NCBI GenBank assembly: GCA_035610835.1
Contig: CM069447.1
Location: 37,422,057-37,486,056 of the forward strand
Length of the DNA: 64,000 nt
Origin: Ophiura sarsii
Lineage: Eukaryota > Echinodermata > Ophiuroidea > Amphilepidida > Ophiuridae
Direction: 5' to 3'
The translations under genes were made by a program, and so were the position numbers. The first letter of the stretch is position 1. Each line of letters starts with the position of its first letter. The notes beneath the pieces are model-generated. The model was not told the origin of the DNA. It saw only the letters and a list, made by a program, of their open reading frames with translations, and did not search any database. Shown here in pieces: positions 1 through 12,400 of this stretch.

Positions 1-149
1 ACCATTGATCAAAGAAACTTAAGATGTCCACTGAAACAAACTTCATGCAGTGTTGTTCTTAAAGTACCCTTTGTGATCTTAGTCTCTTTGCTTGTTTCTG
101 ATTGAATCATCCTCTATTATTGATAAAGATGATTGAAAAGTTTGATCAC

Positions 150-296
150 TTAAAAAGTCAGTTTGCAAAAAAATAATTTAATTGCCATGATGGATTTCTT
201 TGGAAAGGTACTAGTTTTTGAAAATGATGGGTTCCTTGTCTTCATCTCCATAAATTCCAGGACGATAGAACTGTCTTCTGAATTAATGTCAAGAAC
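150..296 (-). CDS. Possible last exon of a - strand neighbour
   Basis: On the - strand an acceptor-like TTTTGCTTTGCAG (bases 309-297) leads into 48 open codons starting VLDINSEDSSIVLEFMEMKT and ending in TAA at 152-150. I do not recognise the protein. No AATAAA was found in the remaining 149 bases. It may be a chance match; only the splice-like signal and ordinary-looking composition support it. Confidence 0.2.
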   Translation of the reverse strand, partial: VLDINSEDSSIVLEFMEMKTRNPSFSKTSTFPKKSIMAIKLFFCKLTF

Positions 297-569
297 CTGC
301 AAAGCAAAACAAAATAAACCCTATGGCTTAGTATCTTCATGGAACATTGTGTATTGATATTGGAGCAGATTATTTATTCATGTTTCACTTTTTGTGTTGC
401 AGGAAAATATTTATATTAAAATCATGCTGGAGTATTTTATTTATTATTCATTTAACATGAAAAAGAATAGCAAAGGATAGAGAACTTAAATGATTTACAA
501 TTATTTGTTTAATTTATAGTAAATAAAACTAAAATAAGGGAATGTTTATTGTGAATTCAGTGAAATGCT

Positions 570-1745
570 AATGGAAATGGTGTCCATGTAGCATTGTGTA
601 TTAATATATTTCATTAGATATACATCTCTCATAATATGCCTTTTTTTCTGTAAAGTGTAGTAAAATGTAGGCAATGTTTTGAATGTTTTGGGTGATGGAT
701 AATTTCGAATGGGGTAATTGTTTTAGTCTAATTAGGCAAATTTTATGAAATGCTACATGGACATGGTGTCCATGTAGCATCGTATTGGTAAGCTATATTA
801 TTAGCATTAAAAGAGCAAAAACTAATTCATTATTAACTTCAAAGTTTATTAATGATGTGATTCTACAAAAAAATTACAATTTCAACGAACTATAACGATA
901 CCCAATGCAAAATATTGCCCATGCTATGCCCGATGCTACATGGACGCCAAATTATTATGGCGTCCGTGACTCAAAATTAATATCATATCATGAAAAGAAA
1001 TTCTGATTCAATGTTTCCCTTTCATTAAAAATGCATTAATAAATACAGACATACAAGCAACATTAAGAAATAATTACAATTGCACTTACCATTCACAAAA
1101 CTATCCAATGTTTACATTTTGATGCTACATAAAAGTCCCGATGCTACAACGGGACACCAGCGACTGAAACCTTGATAAAACTAGCCCACATGTGGCAAAT
1201 TCCAAACAAACCTGATAGCTATTGACCTCTATCCTTACAAAAGAAATATGGAATGTTTTATTTATCTCCAGGGAGGGATTCCCACAAATTGCATAGGATG
1301 TTTATCACGATGCTACATTTTATGGTTAGGACACCATGCACACGGCACGGTATACTTTTTCATGAATATATGGAATGGTCTTCATGAAATTTATTCTCAT
1401 TTGCAATAGTTTTCAATTGATAAATGCTCTTAATTTTGGAAAATAATTTAGAAATGTATGATAGAGAACTACCCCCATTCAGCAATGAAAACTCCCGTTG
1501 CTACATGTGTATATTTTGTGGACACCGTGCGTAGCATCGGAAAGGCAATTTTCATGTTGCTTGGATGAAAAATCAGTCCAGCGTGACGAGGTGTTTTGGT
1601 CAGTAAACTATGAATACATGTATCTTTTATTAATCAAATCGATTTCCAAGCAATTCTATGATAGTTTTGCTTACATAAAACTCATATTAATTGTTGTGTT
1701 TTCCATGTCACGTTTTTTAGCAAAAATGGTCTTGGACACCACCTC
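570..1745. repeat. Degenerate ~185 bp tandem array (GATGCTACAT ... GGACACC)
   Basis: The motif GATGCTACAT followed by a GGACACC-like word recurs near 750, 931, 1119, 1309 and 1497, with a related copy near 581 and a weak one near 1729, spaced 180-190 bases apart. Between motifs some residual similarity remains, for example AATTACAATT upstream of 931 and 1119. At 750-781 the motif forms a hairpin. Confidence 0.6.
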
Positions 1746-2116
1746 ATTTTTTAATTTTTTTTTCTTCAAGGAAGGGTCGATTTTTTTTTTTTTTTTCATG
1801 GCTCAATACTATAACCTAGTACTGTTTTTGGACACTAATTTTTTTTTGATATACACATAGAGTAAAACAGTTTATAAGCTGCCTAAAGTACCAAATTCTG
1901 CTATTTTAACAAATACCCCAACTTCATGGAATGAGCCATATATCACTTTATCGATTAATATCGATTGGGTCACCACAAGTTCATTTTCAGCATAAAGAAG
2001 CATGATTTGATGGCCAAATGGCAAGCTTTTCCCATGAACCAATCATATCAAGCCTTATATCATTTTGTTGCTAAACACTTGAATATTTTTAAATATTCAA
2101 TATTTTCAATATTCAA

Positions 2117-2172
2117 TATTTTTATCTGTCTCGGATGGATATTAAAATATCCATCCGAGACAGATAAAAATA
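2117..2172. repeat. Perfect 27 bp palindrome with 2-base loop
   Basis: The left arm 2117-2143 (core CTGTCTCGGATGGATATT) is the exact reverse complement of 2146-2172, separated by AA. It sits in AT-rich ATATTCAATATT sequence. Confidence 0.95.
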
Positions 2173-2273
2173 GCACACAGTCTACCGACGGGGTTTAATT
2201 CTAGTGTTGACCTCCGGAGAAAATAGTGCTGAAATACATTGAAAAAGCGATATTTTGATTGATTTACCACATT

Positions 2274-2491
2274 TTCAACTCAAAATGGCAAGCTTTTCCA
2301 CTTATGGGATTTATAAAATGAAATATTTATATGAAATTTGTATGCGGGCGCTGGGCGATTTTTACCCCTCGGTCCTTCTGCCATGGCGCCCGGTAATGCT
2401 GAAAAATAAACAACCGAGCGCTGATATTTTGTCCAAACCAGCGCCCGTTGACGATCAGGAAGCTTGCCCAAGACATCAAATTTTGAGTTGA
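2274..2491. repeat. Small foldback element with GC-rich middle
   Basis: TCAACTCAAAAT near the left edge and ATTTTGAGTTGA at the right edge are inverted, with GGCAAGCTT/AAGCTTGCC inside. The middle is GC-rich. No gene was seen in it. Confidence 0.45.
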
Positions 2492-3060
2492 CAATGCTGC
2501 CACGCTGGGTTTATTAAAAAATTAGCTCCCGGTAGACTGAAAGTAGCTCCCGGTTCTCAATAAATCCCATGATCCGTGCGCTACTTTTAAAAAAAGTAGC
2601 TCCCGGTAAAAAAACCTGTTATCTTGAGATTTTATTGTGGTGGAGCTACTTACGCATGTGTGAGAGCGCAAAGAGTTCGAGCGTTGTGGAGTCTGCTGAG
2701 CCCTTTACGGTTTGATGGAAATAAATTAGTAGGCCTAGGCCTACAATAGCCTATAGGGCTGTTAGGCCTACTGTTAGCCTGTTTCAGTGTTTGATTCTAT
2801 ATCCTATTTGTGTCCAATATTTGTCGAGTCGGTTTTTGAATGCGTTAACATTGAACAGTAAAATCTTTCTGCTGATGAGATTCTTGATTAGTGCTGGCTT
2901 GATTTGAATATTTCATATACATGTATATGGTGTCCTCTGGTAGAGTGTGTTGCTTGGGCTTTTTGGTGAAGAAGTCAGATGGGTTTACTTTATCGATCTC
3001 TTTCGGAATCTTTAATGTCTCAATGAGGTCACCTCTGATCCTTCGCCTCTCCACAATTAC
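2492..3060. other. Non-coding stretch with AGCTCCCGGT and TAGGCCTA words
   Basis: AGCTCCCGGT occurs near 2524, 2547 and 2599, and GTAGGCCTAGGCCTAC-type words at 2730-2780. I see no exon, including no convincing signal-peptide exon. Confidence 0.5.
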
Positions 3061-3660
3061 AAAAGGACATTTTACGGAATAAATCGCATTGATAGTAAAA
3101 ATAACTTGATTCCGTATTGAACATTAGACATCGTAGCAAACAAACGGACGGGTCTTTTTACTGACGAAAATGCTTATATAATATAGAAAAAAGTTCAGTT
3201 TAGGTATCAGGAAGATATAAAACCAGTCCGCTGGCACTTGGCATTTTGGTTCACTTTTTTGTGACACTTTTTAATATTTCACGTTCTAAAACAAAATATA
3301 AGAGAGAAAATATATTTATTCCGTAAATGACCATAATATCTTATAAAAGGCATCAAGACCGGGATCCAAACAATTACACAAAGAACATTATTACGGAATT
3401 AAACCCATTCTTAGTAAAAACTAGCTTAATTCCGTAAGTTATTAAAAACTCCCTTATTAGGCACTGTATAAGAAATGAACTGGATCTTTAAACAGATAAA
3501 GGGTATTCAATAATTAGTCAAAAGCTGTATGTTGTGTCAGGAATATATATGTAGATGCTGTATAAAAATGGTCCGCTGGCTCGTGGCATTTTGGTTCACT
3601 TTTTGTGACACTTTGTTGTTGTTGTCTAAGCCCAATAAAATAGATTGATTTCGTAAATCA
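3061..3660. repeat. Paired TTACGGAAT palindromic modules and a ~420-base-spaced repeat
   Basis: TTTACGGAATAA to GATTCCGTA (about 3070-3117) and ATTACGGAATTAA to TTAATTCCGTAA (about 3390-3440) are short inverted pairs. The sequence TGGCATTTTGGTTCACTTTT with flanks recurs near 3240 and 3586. Confidence 0.5.
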
Positions 3661-4620
3661 TTGACCTTAACGGTTCGTTTTACTGAATTAAGTGTATTTT
3701 TATATAGAAAAAAGTAAGCCTATAGGCCTAATGCATCGGGAAATAATATGTGTTGTATGCCTAGTACTATATTCTATTTTACTTCCTCTGGACAGTGACG
3801 TAACTTAACAGGCGCAGCTTTTACGCACGCGTATGTATCGGCCACCTTTCAACGCTCGTGTGTATACGCCAATTTTTTTAATAACCTAATAGCCAAATAG
3901 AAATAAAAACTGGTACTAGTTTCTCATGCTAACTATTGAAATAAAAGGCAGATGAGGGCACTTCCCCCCCCCCCCCCCCCCCCCCCCGACCCCCTTTTTT
4001 TAGTACACAATGCAAAATCACCATCACCAGCAGTGTGGTATTGCATGATTGGTTGCGTAACTTGAAGAGGATGAGGCCATTGTAAACAGTAAAATATTTT
4101 TATATGCTTGGATATGGAGGGAGGGGAGGGGGGTAAAACAAAACCTGCTTATTATTGGATTAAAGTAAATCTTGTAAATGTTGTAATCCCCCAAATACTG
4201 TTGATATTTTAACTTGTTATGGGGTCAAATTTGGGAGATACACGATGCAAACTACTAATTGTATGGTGAATTTTGGCTTCAGCGTGTTAAGAAAATTGTT
4301 GGTCATGTATTGCATTTATGCCTAAAAAAAAAAGTTTGATTGGCGTAACATAGAAACAAAAATACCTATAAAACGTCTATGAAATATTATATACCAGCAC
4401 ACATATACCATACAGACATAAACAAATGGCACAAATACACATTTTCACTGTTTTGTGACACATATTTTTTCTTTTTCTCACACACACAAAAAAAAGAAGG
4501 TATAGGGTCGGTCGGGTTACACCAATCAAACTTCTTCTTTTTTGTAGGCCTTATTAAGCATGATATTAAAATCACAAATGACTATGTGAGAATTGAAAAA
4601 TGATGGAGACATTATTGAAC

Positions 4621-4852
4621 TTAACACTTTCCACGCGGCTATTGGTTTTACCAGACACAAAACAGATAAACCTTTCCCAACTTTCAAGGTCTATCTCAAG
4701 GATCTGAACCAATACTAGGCATGTTGGTCCTTATATTTCAATGCATTTCTCATGGTGATTCCAAATATGGTAAATAAATCAATAATTTTGACATTTTTGA
4801 ACAATTTTTTGAAATTTTGGAATGTCGTCTGCAGACGCCTGGAAAGTGTTAA
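4621..4852 (+). mobile_element. TTAA-flanked MITE, copy 1
   Basis: It begins TTAACACTTTCCACGCGGC and ends with CTGGAAAGTGTTAA. Terminal inverted repeats are flanked by TTAA, about 232 bases, with no coding capacity. A TTAA target is the piggyBac habit; that family link is inference. Confidence 0.75.
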
Positions 4853-4855
4853 AGG

Positions 4856-5220
4856 TATGGGATCTTTTCCAGGGGAAGCCCTCAATCCTCAAAAAAAGAT
4901 TGGAAGCAGATTTGATTGCAGATTTACATTTCTGATCATAAATCATAAATATATTCCAAATTACAGAGCGATACGATTCCTAATTACCTCAAAATCATGG
5001 TTTTAGAGTGGATTTAGAGTTTTAAAAAACCTTGTCGGCGCAGACTCCGACAGTTTATTTTCACTCTAAAACCATCATTTTGAAGTAATTAAGAATCATA
5101 TCCTCCTGTAACTTGGAATGTATGTACAATTTATTATCCGAAATATAAATCTGCAAGAAAATCTGCTTTCAATTTCTTTTTTTTGAGGATTGAGGGCGTT
5201 CCCTGGAAAGATCACATATT
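4856..5220. mobile_element. Foldback element (GATCTTTCCAGGG ends), copy 1
   Basis: Long inverted arms of about 160 bases: GATCTTTTCCAGGGGAAGCC on the left and GGCGTTCCCTGGAAAGATC on the right, continuing through GATACGATTCCTAATTACCT and its complement. The centre is short. Confidence 0.8.
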
Positions 5221-5543
5221 TTGTCATTGCTTGAACCAACCATGATCTAAATAAATAATTTTTGATCAACAATTGCCTTGTTTGCATTACTATTACAGCC
5301 CCAACGATAATAAATGGTACCAGCACACATATACCATACAGACATAAACAAATGGCACAAATACAAATTTTCACTGTTTTTCTGACACATATTTTTTCTT
5401 TTTCTCACACACACAAAAAAAAAAGGTATAGGGTCGATCGGGTTACGCCAATCAAACTTCTTTTTTTTTAGGCCTTATTAAGCATGATATTAAAATCACA
5501 AATGACTATGTGAAAATTGGAAATGATGGAGACATTATTGAAC

Positions 5544-5779
5544 TTAACACTTTCCACGCGGCTATTGGTTTCACCAGACACAAAACAGATTTTCAGAAAC
5601 CTTTCCCAACTTTCAAGGTCTATCTCAAGGATCTGAACCAATACTAGGCATGTTGGTCCTTATATTTCAATGCATTTCTCATGGTGATTTCAAATGGTAA
5701 ATAAATCAATAATTTTGACATTTTTGAACCATTTTGTGAAATTTTGGAATGTCGTCTGCAGACGCCTGGAAAGTGTTAA
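5544..5779 (+). mobile_element. TTAA-flanked MITE, copy 2
   Basis: Same element as at 4621-4852, duplicated with the surrounding 0.93 kb unit, so not an independent insertion. Confidence 0.75.
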
Positions 5780-5785
5780 AGGTAT

Positions 5786-6155
5786 ATTATGGGATCTTTT
5801 CCAGGGGAAGCCCTCAATCCTCAAAAAAAGATTGGAAGCAGATTTGATTGCAGATTTACATTTCTGATCATAAAATATAAATATATTCCAAATTACAGAG
5901 CGATACGATTCCTAATTACCTCAAAATCATGGTTTTAGAGTGGATTTAGAGTTTAAAAAAACTTGTCAGCGCAGACTCCGACAGTTTATTTTCACTCTAA
6001 AACCATGATTTTGAAGTAATTAAGAATCATATCGTCCTGTAACTTGGAATGTATGTACAATTTATTATCCGAAATATAAATCTGCAAGAAAATCTGCTTT
6101 CAACTTCTTCTTTTTTTGAGGATTGAGGGCGTTCCCTGGAAAAGATCAAATATTT
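5786..6155. mobile_element. Foldback element, copy 2
   Basis: Duplicate of copy 1, inside the second 0.93 kb unit, ending about 70 bases before exon A. Confidence 0.8.
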
Positions 6156-6226
6156 TGTCTGTGCTTGAACCAACCATGATCTAAATAAATAATTTTTGAT
6201 CAACAATTGCCTTGTTTGTATTACAG

Positions 6227-6420
6227 CCCCAACGATAATAAATGGTACTTCGTATCTGCACCCAATGTGATCCGTGTGGGTGTTGACGAAACTATCGTCA
6301 TCAACATTTTTGGGGATGATTTAGCTACGGGAGACAATGGCATCCCTATAAGTGTATCACTACGGAACTATCCAGCTGGCACACTTCCGTTTGATACTAC
6401 AATTGTGAATGTCAAAAAAA
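6227..6420 (+). CDS. C3: C3-like exon A (start of mature protein, MG1)
   Basis: Acceptor TTACAG, donor GTAAGT. The first base completes a split codon (phase 2 in) and one base is left over (phase 1 out). Residues 2-65 include WYFVSAPNVIRVGVDETI, which aligns with the human C3 mature start (MYSIITPNILRLESEETM). The preceding exon should therefore carry only the signal peptide. The first ~20 bases and the acceptor are duplicated about 928 bases upstream. Confidence 0.93.
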
Positions 6421-9400
6421 GTAAGTAGATAATAATGATTCGGTATAGCTCGTTTTAATAGTTAATTTTGCTATTTGCTACAAAATTATTCTGCTTTTAT
6501 CTGATCTTTTGAGGATTAGAATAGTATTTTAGAAACTTAATTTAGTCCAGAACTACATTCAGGTTTGTTCTTCTGTAATTAATGATTGAATTGCATGTGT
6601 GACAATGGCATTCTATACCCAAAATGTAGCCATTTGAAAAGGTATAATGCATGCAAATATTCAAAAAAATGTTTAAGAAAATGTGTAGGCTGTTATGATA
6701 TTCCAAACTATAAATTTATCCAATTTCCTCTTAATTCAAGTCTTAAAGTAATAATATATGAACAATATAGGAACAGTGAACAAAAGATGTGCAAAACTAC
6801 ATTTTTTATGAGAATCACTTGTGACATATTAAAACTAGAATTCCTTCCAAATTAAAAAAAAAATCCTGGTAAAGGAGCTTCCCGAATTGCCCCCCTCCCC
6901 CAGATTGTCTTGTTGTTAAAACACATGTCTTGATACTTTTAATTTTCAGATGTACCCAAGACGATCACATTACGTGTTGAACCAGGTGAGGTTCCCGAGA
7001 ACCCCGATCCTTTGCCCCAGTATGTCTACTTACATGCTCGCTGTACGGACCCCGTCTTGGCATTTGAAGAAGGAACACCCATCTTGCTTAGCTACAAGGC
7101 AGGTTATGTGTTTATACAAACGGACAAACCGATCTATACACCAAACCAACAAGGTTAGTTAATTTAATCAACAAACCTCCAAATAAGCGTGTCTTGACCA
7201 GAAGTACTTTTTTTTTTGGAAAATGGTTCCTGGTCCTTAGTAGGTTTGAAGGGGAAATCAGGAGCAGTTTTACAGAACCACTTCAAGCATCAGTAAAGGA
7301 AACATTGTATCTCATGCCCGTGGGGGGTGGGGGGGGAGTCATGTATAATGTTGTAATCATCCGTGTGAAAGAAAACGCCTAAATAAGGGTGCTTTTTTCC
7401 CTGACCATAACACTGGCCTGTGCTAAGGGTATCAAAATCGCCAATTTGAGAGAATAAAGGTGTCTTTTTCTTCCCATGTAACTGAATTTAAAGATTCAAT
7501 TAAGGAGAGGCTAGTTTATTTCACTATTATCAGCAAAGTTATTAAGAAAGTACACTTTCACAGTATGGATTTTTATTATTTTGGTTCAATAATTTCAATG
7601 CAAAATATGTTTCGCGCAAAATCAAAAGTTAAAAATTGACATCATGAAATAAGTTTTTAAAGAGGAATAAGAACATCAATTATCAGTAATGACAATTTTG
7701 TGTGCTTGGCATAAATAAAAAGAGGTTTTTGTTTCATTTCAATTTTGGAATAGCTGGCAGTATGTAGTTTTGATTGCAATTAAAACTTCTTTTGAGCCAG
7801 GGATACACTTTAACCTTGCTTGAATAGTGATATCTCAGTTGTAGACATGGAATTAAACATCCAAAGCATGGTCGGAATTGGATTAATCTGGAAATCAAGC
7901 TAAATATAATGTAGGCCAATGCATCCTTTAGGCCTATAACTTTTTTTCGCACCGAGTAATGACACCGTGAACATAAGCTATAGGTATTTATCCTCCAACT
8001 TTGACCAACCTAAAGAGCAATTTCATCTTTAAAAAATGAAATGATTAAAATCGGTGCCTTCCATTTATTTTATTTTTTATCTTAATAAATGGAATCATAT
8101 TCTTGGGCATGGGTTATCCCTTTTAAAGGGAATTTTTATTAGCCTAAATCCGTGCTAGGGGTTCCATGGGCCGATAGTTATATGCCATCATTGTAGGAAT
8201 AGCCCAAAATGGTTAGGCCTATGAGACAAATATACAAACAAAACAGAATCACACAGTTACGTCATACATTCACTTCAGTCTAAACCTTGAAGTCTTGGGG
8301 ACTATGAACTTTGCTATAATGAGTATATGATTTGTCAAGCTATTAATATTATAATCTGTGTTAAGTGTCACTTTTACCTTCTATCCGCGTGAAGGGTACT
8401 TTTTGAGAGTGGATTCAAATGGATGATTACAACTTTTATACATGAGTGACCCCCCGGGTTGCATGTCTTGAATTTTGCAGGAGTAATGAGAAAAATATGG
8501 GCTTCTTGTTATACCATTTTGGTGGGGAAAGTTAAATTTGATTGGATCACACAACAGTAACTATCACCTGGTTATTGAAGTAAATAGCACTGCCGCCCCA
8601 TTGCAAAGCTATTCAATGTTATTGGGATGTAATCAATTTGATGTTTAAAATAAATATATTATATTATAGACAAAAGATTCTTATTTATTATTTCACTGCA
8701 GTGATGGCGTCACCAGCATCAAAATGTTAGAGGGGAAAACGGGTGCAAGAAAAAATATTGGGCAGGGGGGGGTTGAAGAAAAAATCTTGGAAGCAAATTG
8801 CGCCCAAACATTTTTGGCTTTTATTGTAAAAATTGCCTGAAATTAGATTAATTTGTTTTAAATCAGACATTTCAGACCAATTTTAAGATGATTTTATGTA
8901 ATATTTTTGATTGTTTGGGGGGGACAAAATTGGGTTTAGGCTTGAGCTGACTGGTCACGAGTGGGAGGCATTTGCGATAACTGTTTTGTTTATAGTTGAT
9001 ATATTTGCTTGGGTATTTGCTTTTAAAGTATTTTTAAAGCAGCTTTTGTGTTTTATTCTTTTACAAAAGCCTATTCCTTTTCCAAGTTATAGCCTATACA
9101 CAACCAGTAATACAGCCACCATCCATAAGAAAAAAGCAAACATTTGAGGACTAATAATTGATCCGCCAAGAATGTCAACTCCTTAGTCCAGCACTACATT
9201 GAGGACTAATCTGTGCCCAAGTGCACCCCAAAATGAACCTTTTCTTTGAAAGCCGGAACAGTTAAATGTGTGTATAATATTTTTAATAGCTGTCAAACAA
9301 AAGTCAAAACAGGATGTGTATAGCCATAGCTTGCCAAAAGAGAAGATAGATTACCATCTTTGCCTGGGGATTCCCCAAACGCTTTATGAAAGGTTAATAA

Positions 9401-12400
9401 GTCCCAGTATGTGACAGATACTTAAAGGTACAGGCAGTGATATGTTCATGAAAGTAATGTTGGAGGCTGTGCCCTCAATTATGATGAACACTGGGATTTG
9501 TATATTTTTACAATTGTATGTATGAACATACACCTAGCTATAAGGATTAAGAAAAATCAGCCCTCTTTGTACAACAAAACATCAATTCAAATATTCTGAT
9601 CTACGGCTAGATCAGAATTTCACACTAGTAGTTGGGGAGCATAGAGGTTTTCCTGTCCCGGTCCGAGGCTCACACAGGGACGAGTTATATACCAAAATGT
9701 TCTTTGAAGTTGGTTGTCACATGTGTTTCAATGTATTTCAAATATGAATGTATGCTCCCCGGCTATAAAGCTCTTAAGCAGTCACAATATAAATATGCTG
9801 GGCATAAAGGTTTAAAGCTGCTTTCGTGATTTCATGAGTGGCAACAGCAAAAATGACCATCATTAATGTTCGTCTTGAATTCTGAAGTAAATTATATTTT
9901 TAAAAAATTCTTCAACACTACGTATCCCTTTAAGGTGTATATATCCTACTTGTAACGATAACACTATCGCTTCTGTGTCGTAACTCAAACTTGGCAATAT
10001 TATTGCTCTGAACTTGATTTAGGGTAGAAGGTCACATGTGTTTCAATGTGTTTCGAAACAATGAATGTATGCTCCCCAGCTATAAAGCTCTTAAACAGTC
10101 ACAATATATGCTGGGGATAAAGGCTCAAGGCTGCTTTCGTGATTTCATGAGTGGCAACAGCAAAAATGACCATCATTAATGTTCATTTTGAATTCTAAAG
10201 TTTGGTGGTTTTTTTAATTCATCAACACTACTTACTGCGTATCCCTTCAAGGTTTATATCCTTCTTGTAATGATAACACTGTCGTGACATTTAGCCCCTG
10301 TGTCGTAACTCAAACATGGCAATATACTAACATAATATTATTGCTCTGAACTTGTAAACAGTTACGATAAAAGAGAATGGAAGAAAATCTGAATAAGCTA
10401 TTATCATGCCCCTTCTCATCACCCCTCCTTGCTAGCTACACAATTCAGGCCCCTTGCTTCCGTAATCCCATTTCTCTCAAACCCCCTCCTCCAATGCTCC
10501 CCCTCCTCTTCCCTTCCACTTCCCCCTCCTCCACCCATACCCCCCCCCCCTTCTCTGTCTCCTCCCCTTGACCGACTCCTGCTCCTCCCCTCCTTCCCAT
10601 AACTCCCGATCATATCCTACTCCTTCCCCTATTCCCGTCCCTCTTCCCCTACCTTTCCACTTTCCCTCTCCCTCTCCCTCCCCTCCCTTCACACTTCCCT
10701 CCTCACCTTTCCCCTCACCCTTTTTCCCTTCTCTATCCCTTTCCACTTCCTTTTGTCCTTTCCCATTCCTGTCCCCCCTCCCCTTTCCCATTCCTCTTTC
10801 CTAAGACAAATCATTGATTCTTGCCCAAGAGATTTGTTTCAATGGATTTTTTTGCTCTGTCCTTAATTTCAGTTCATATTCGACTGGTTACCGTGAATCA
10901 ACAGATGAGACCATCAGAGGAACAGGTGAGATATTATCACAACTTAACCCCTAACCTCTAACCCCCTAACCTCTGACCTTTGGTTACCGTGAATCAACAG
11001 ATGAGACCATCAGAGGAACAGGTCAGATATTATCACAACTTAACCCCTAACCTCTGACCCCTAACCTTTGGTTACCGTGAATCAACAGATGAGACCATCA
11101 GATGAACAGGTTAGATATTATCACAACTTAACTCCTAAGCTCTAACCCATAACTAGATAATAACAAGACATTTCATAGGCGCTTAATACAAAAAGCCTAG
11201 ATCAGATCAGATCATAGATCCTCTGACTACCCCAATCCAGTGTCCAGCGAGTAGGCGGGTCAATTTGTGATTTAACCTAAACAAGGTATTTAAAAAAAAC
11301 TGGACGGGGGAGATACAAGACTGTTGAAAGTTCAAGAACAGACATTAACAAACAGCGTTGCTACTATGTTTCCTAACAATTTAACTCTAAGGGATTCAAA
11401 AGTGTTTTTGATATCAAATGAAAGGTCCCATTTCTCATTACACTGATGATGCCCTTAAATCTAGAATAGGGTCAACAACCTTTAAGACGTATGGTTAACA
11501 TTGATGAAGAAGTTGGATTGGGGTAATTAAAGTTGTATGGTGGACACCGAATCATTCAGAAATATTATAAGGACACATTGAGAAATAGGTTATGTAAAAC
11601 TTTTTTTATGAAAGACTGGTACCTTCTGTTTAAAGTTTGAAAATGAAAATAGGCTTATCCATTTTATTTGCGGCGGTTTTAGACTTTGCTAAACATGCTC
11701 AGCATTATCACGGCATCAGTGCACGCAGTGTACGTATACAACACACTGACCCATCTGCAGGCCGTCAGCTACGCGGAAATCTCTGCACAACGCATGTATA
11801 CCATACGCCAACATTTCCACCCTGAAAGTACGTTGTGAAATTGCCGTTTTACCAGGTCGAGGGGTTGTTGCCATATCATTGGGCTAATCATATTGAAGAG
11901 TTCACCTAGACTGTAACTCTCAGCCGCCCTCTTATGTCGCTATCTTGCAGGCTCCGATATTTGTACAGCTTTAGCGTCCGTACGGTAATATTGATGACTG
12001 GGGGATGTAGCCTAGGGTTCGCCATAATCATTGGGCTAATTGCGAGACCAAGGCAACACGGAACAACGCCGTGGACTCAGTGACTCAGTATATTACTAAA
12101 TCATATAATATAATACAAAATAGCATCCAAATAACTTAGTATATTACTAAATGGCATCCAAATAGCTGAAATAACTTACTGTGTCCTCTTACCTTCATAT
12201 TATAACAATATCAATTACATTTTACAACAAAATCGCTTCAGAAGATGATTAATGCAAGTTATTAATATTAGCAAATGCCGCGAATTTTAGGGGTTTGTGA
12301 AAAGGTTACGACTTAGAAACGTCGTTTCAAATGACGGGGTCGCTAATCTCCCCCGTCAAAAAATTGCTACAAAAGTTTTTCAACTTATTCTGGTACTAAG

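Larger units (their letters stand above)
4391..6246. repeat. ~0.93 kb tandem segmental duplication reaching into exon A
   Basis: 4391-5318 and 5319-6246 are two near-identical copies offset by 926-928 bases (for example CAGCACACATATACCATACA near 4394 and 5321). Each holds a TTAA-type MITE and a foldback element. The right edge includes exon A's acceptor and first ~20 coding bases, so a second acceptor (TTACAG at 5293-5298) sits in the intron. Confidence 0.9.

Noticed and set aside
1498..1860. 120-codon Phe-rich open frame
   Set aside because: It includes long T runs and part of the 185 bp array; composition artefact.
1..6226. Signal-peptide exon of the C3-like gene
   Set aside because: No ATG followed by a hydrophobic run and a phase-2 donor could be supported; exon 1 is probably to the left or unrecognised.
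10377..10804. Open frames of 64-104 codons on both strands, Pro/Ser-rich or Gly/Arg-rich
   Set aside because: They are translations of a polypyrimidine tract; no codon structure or family match.
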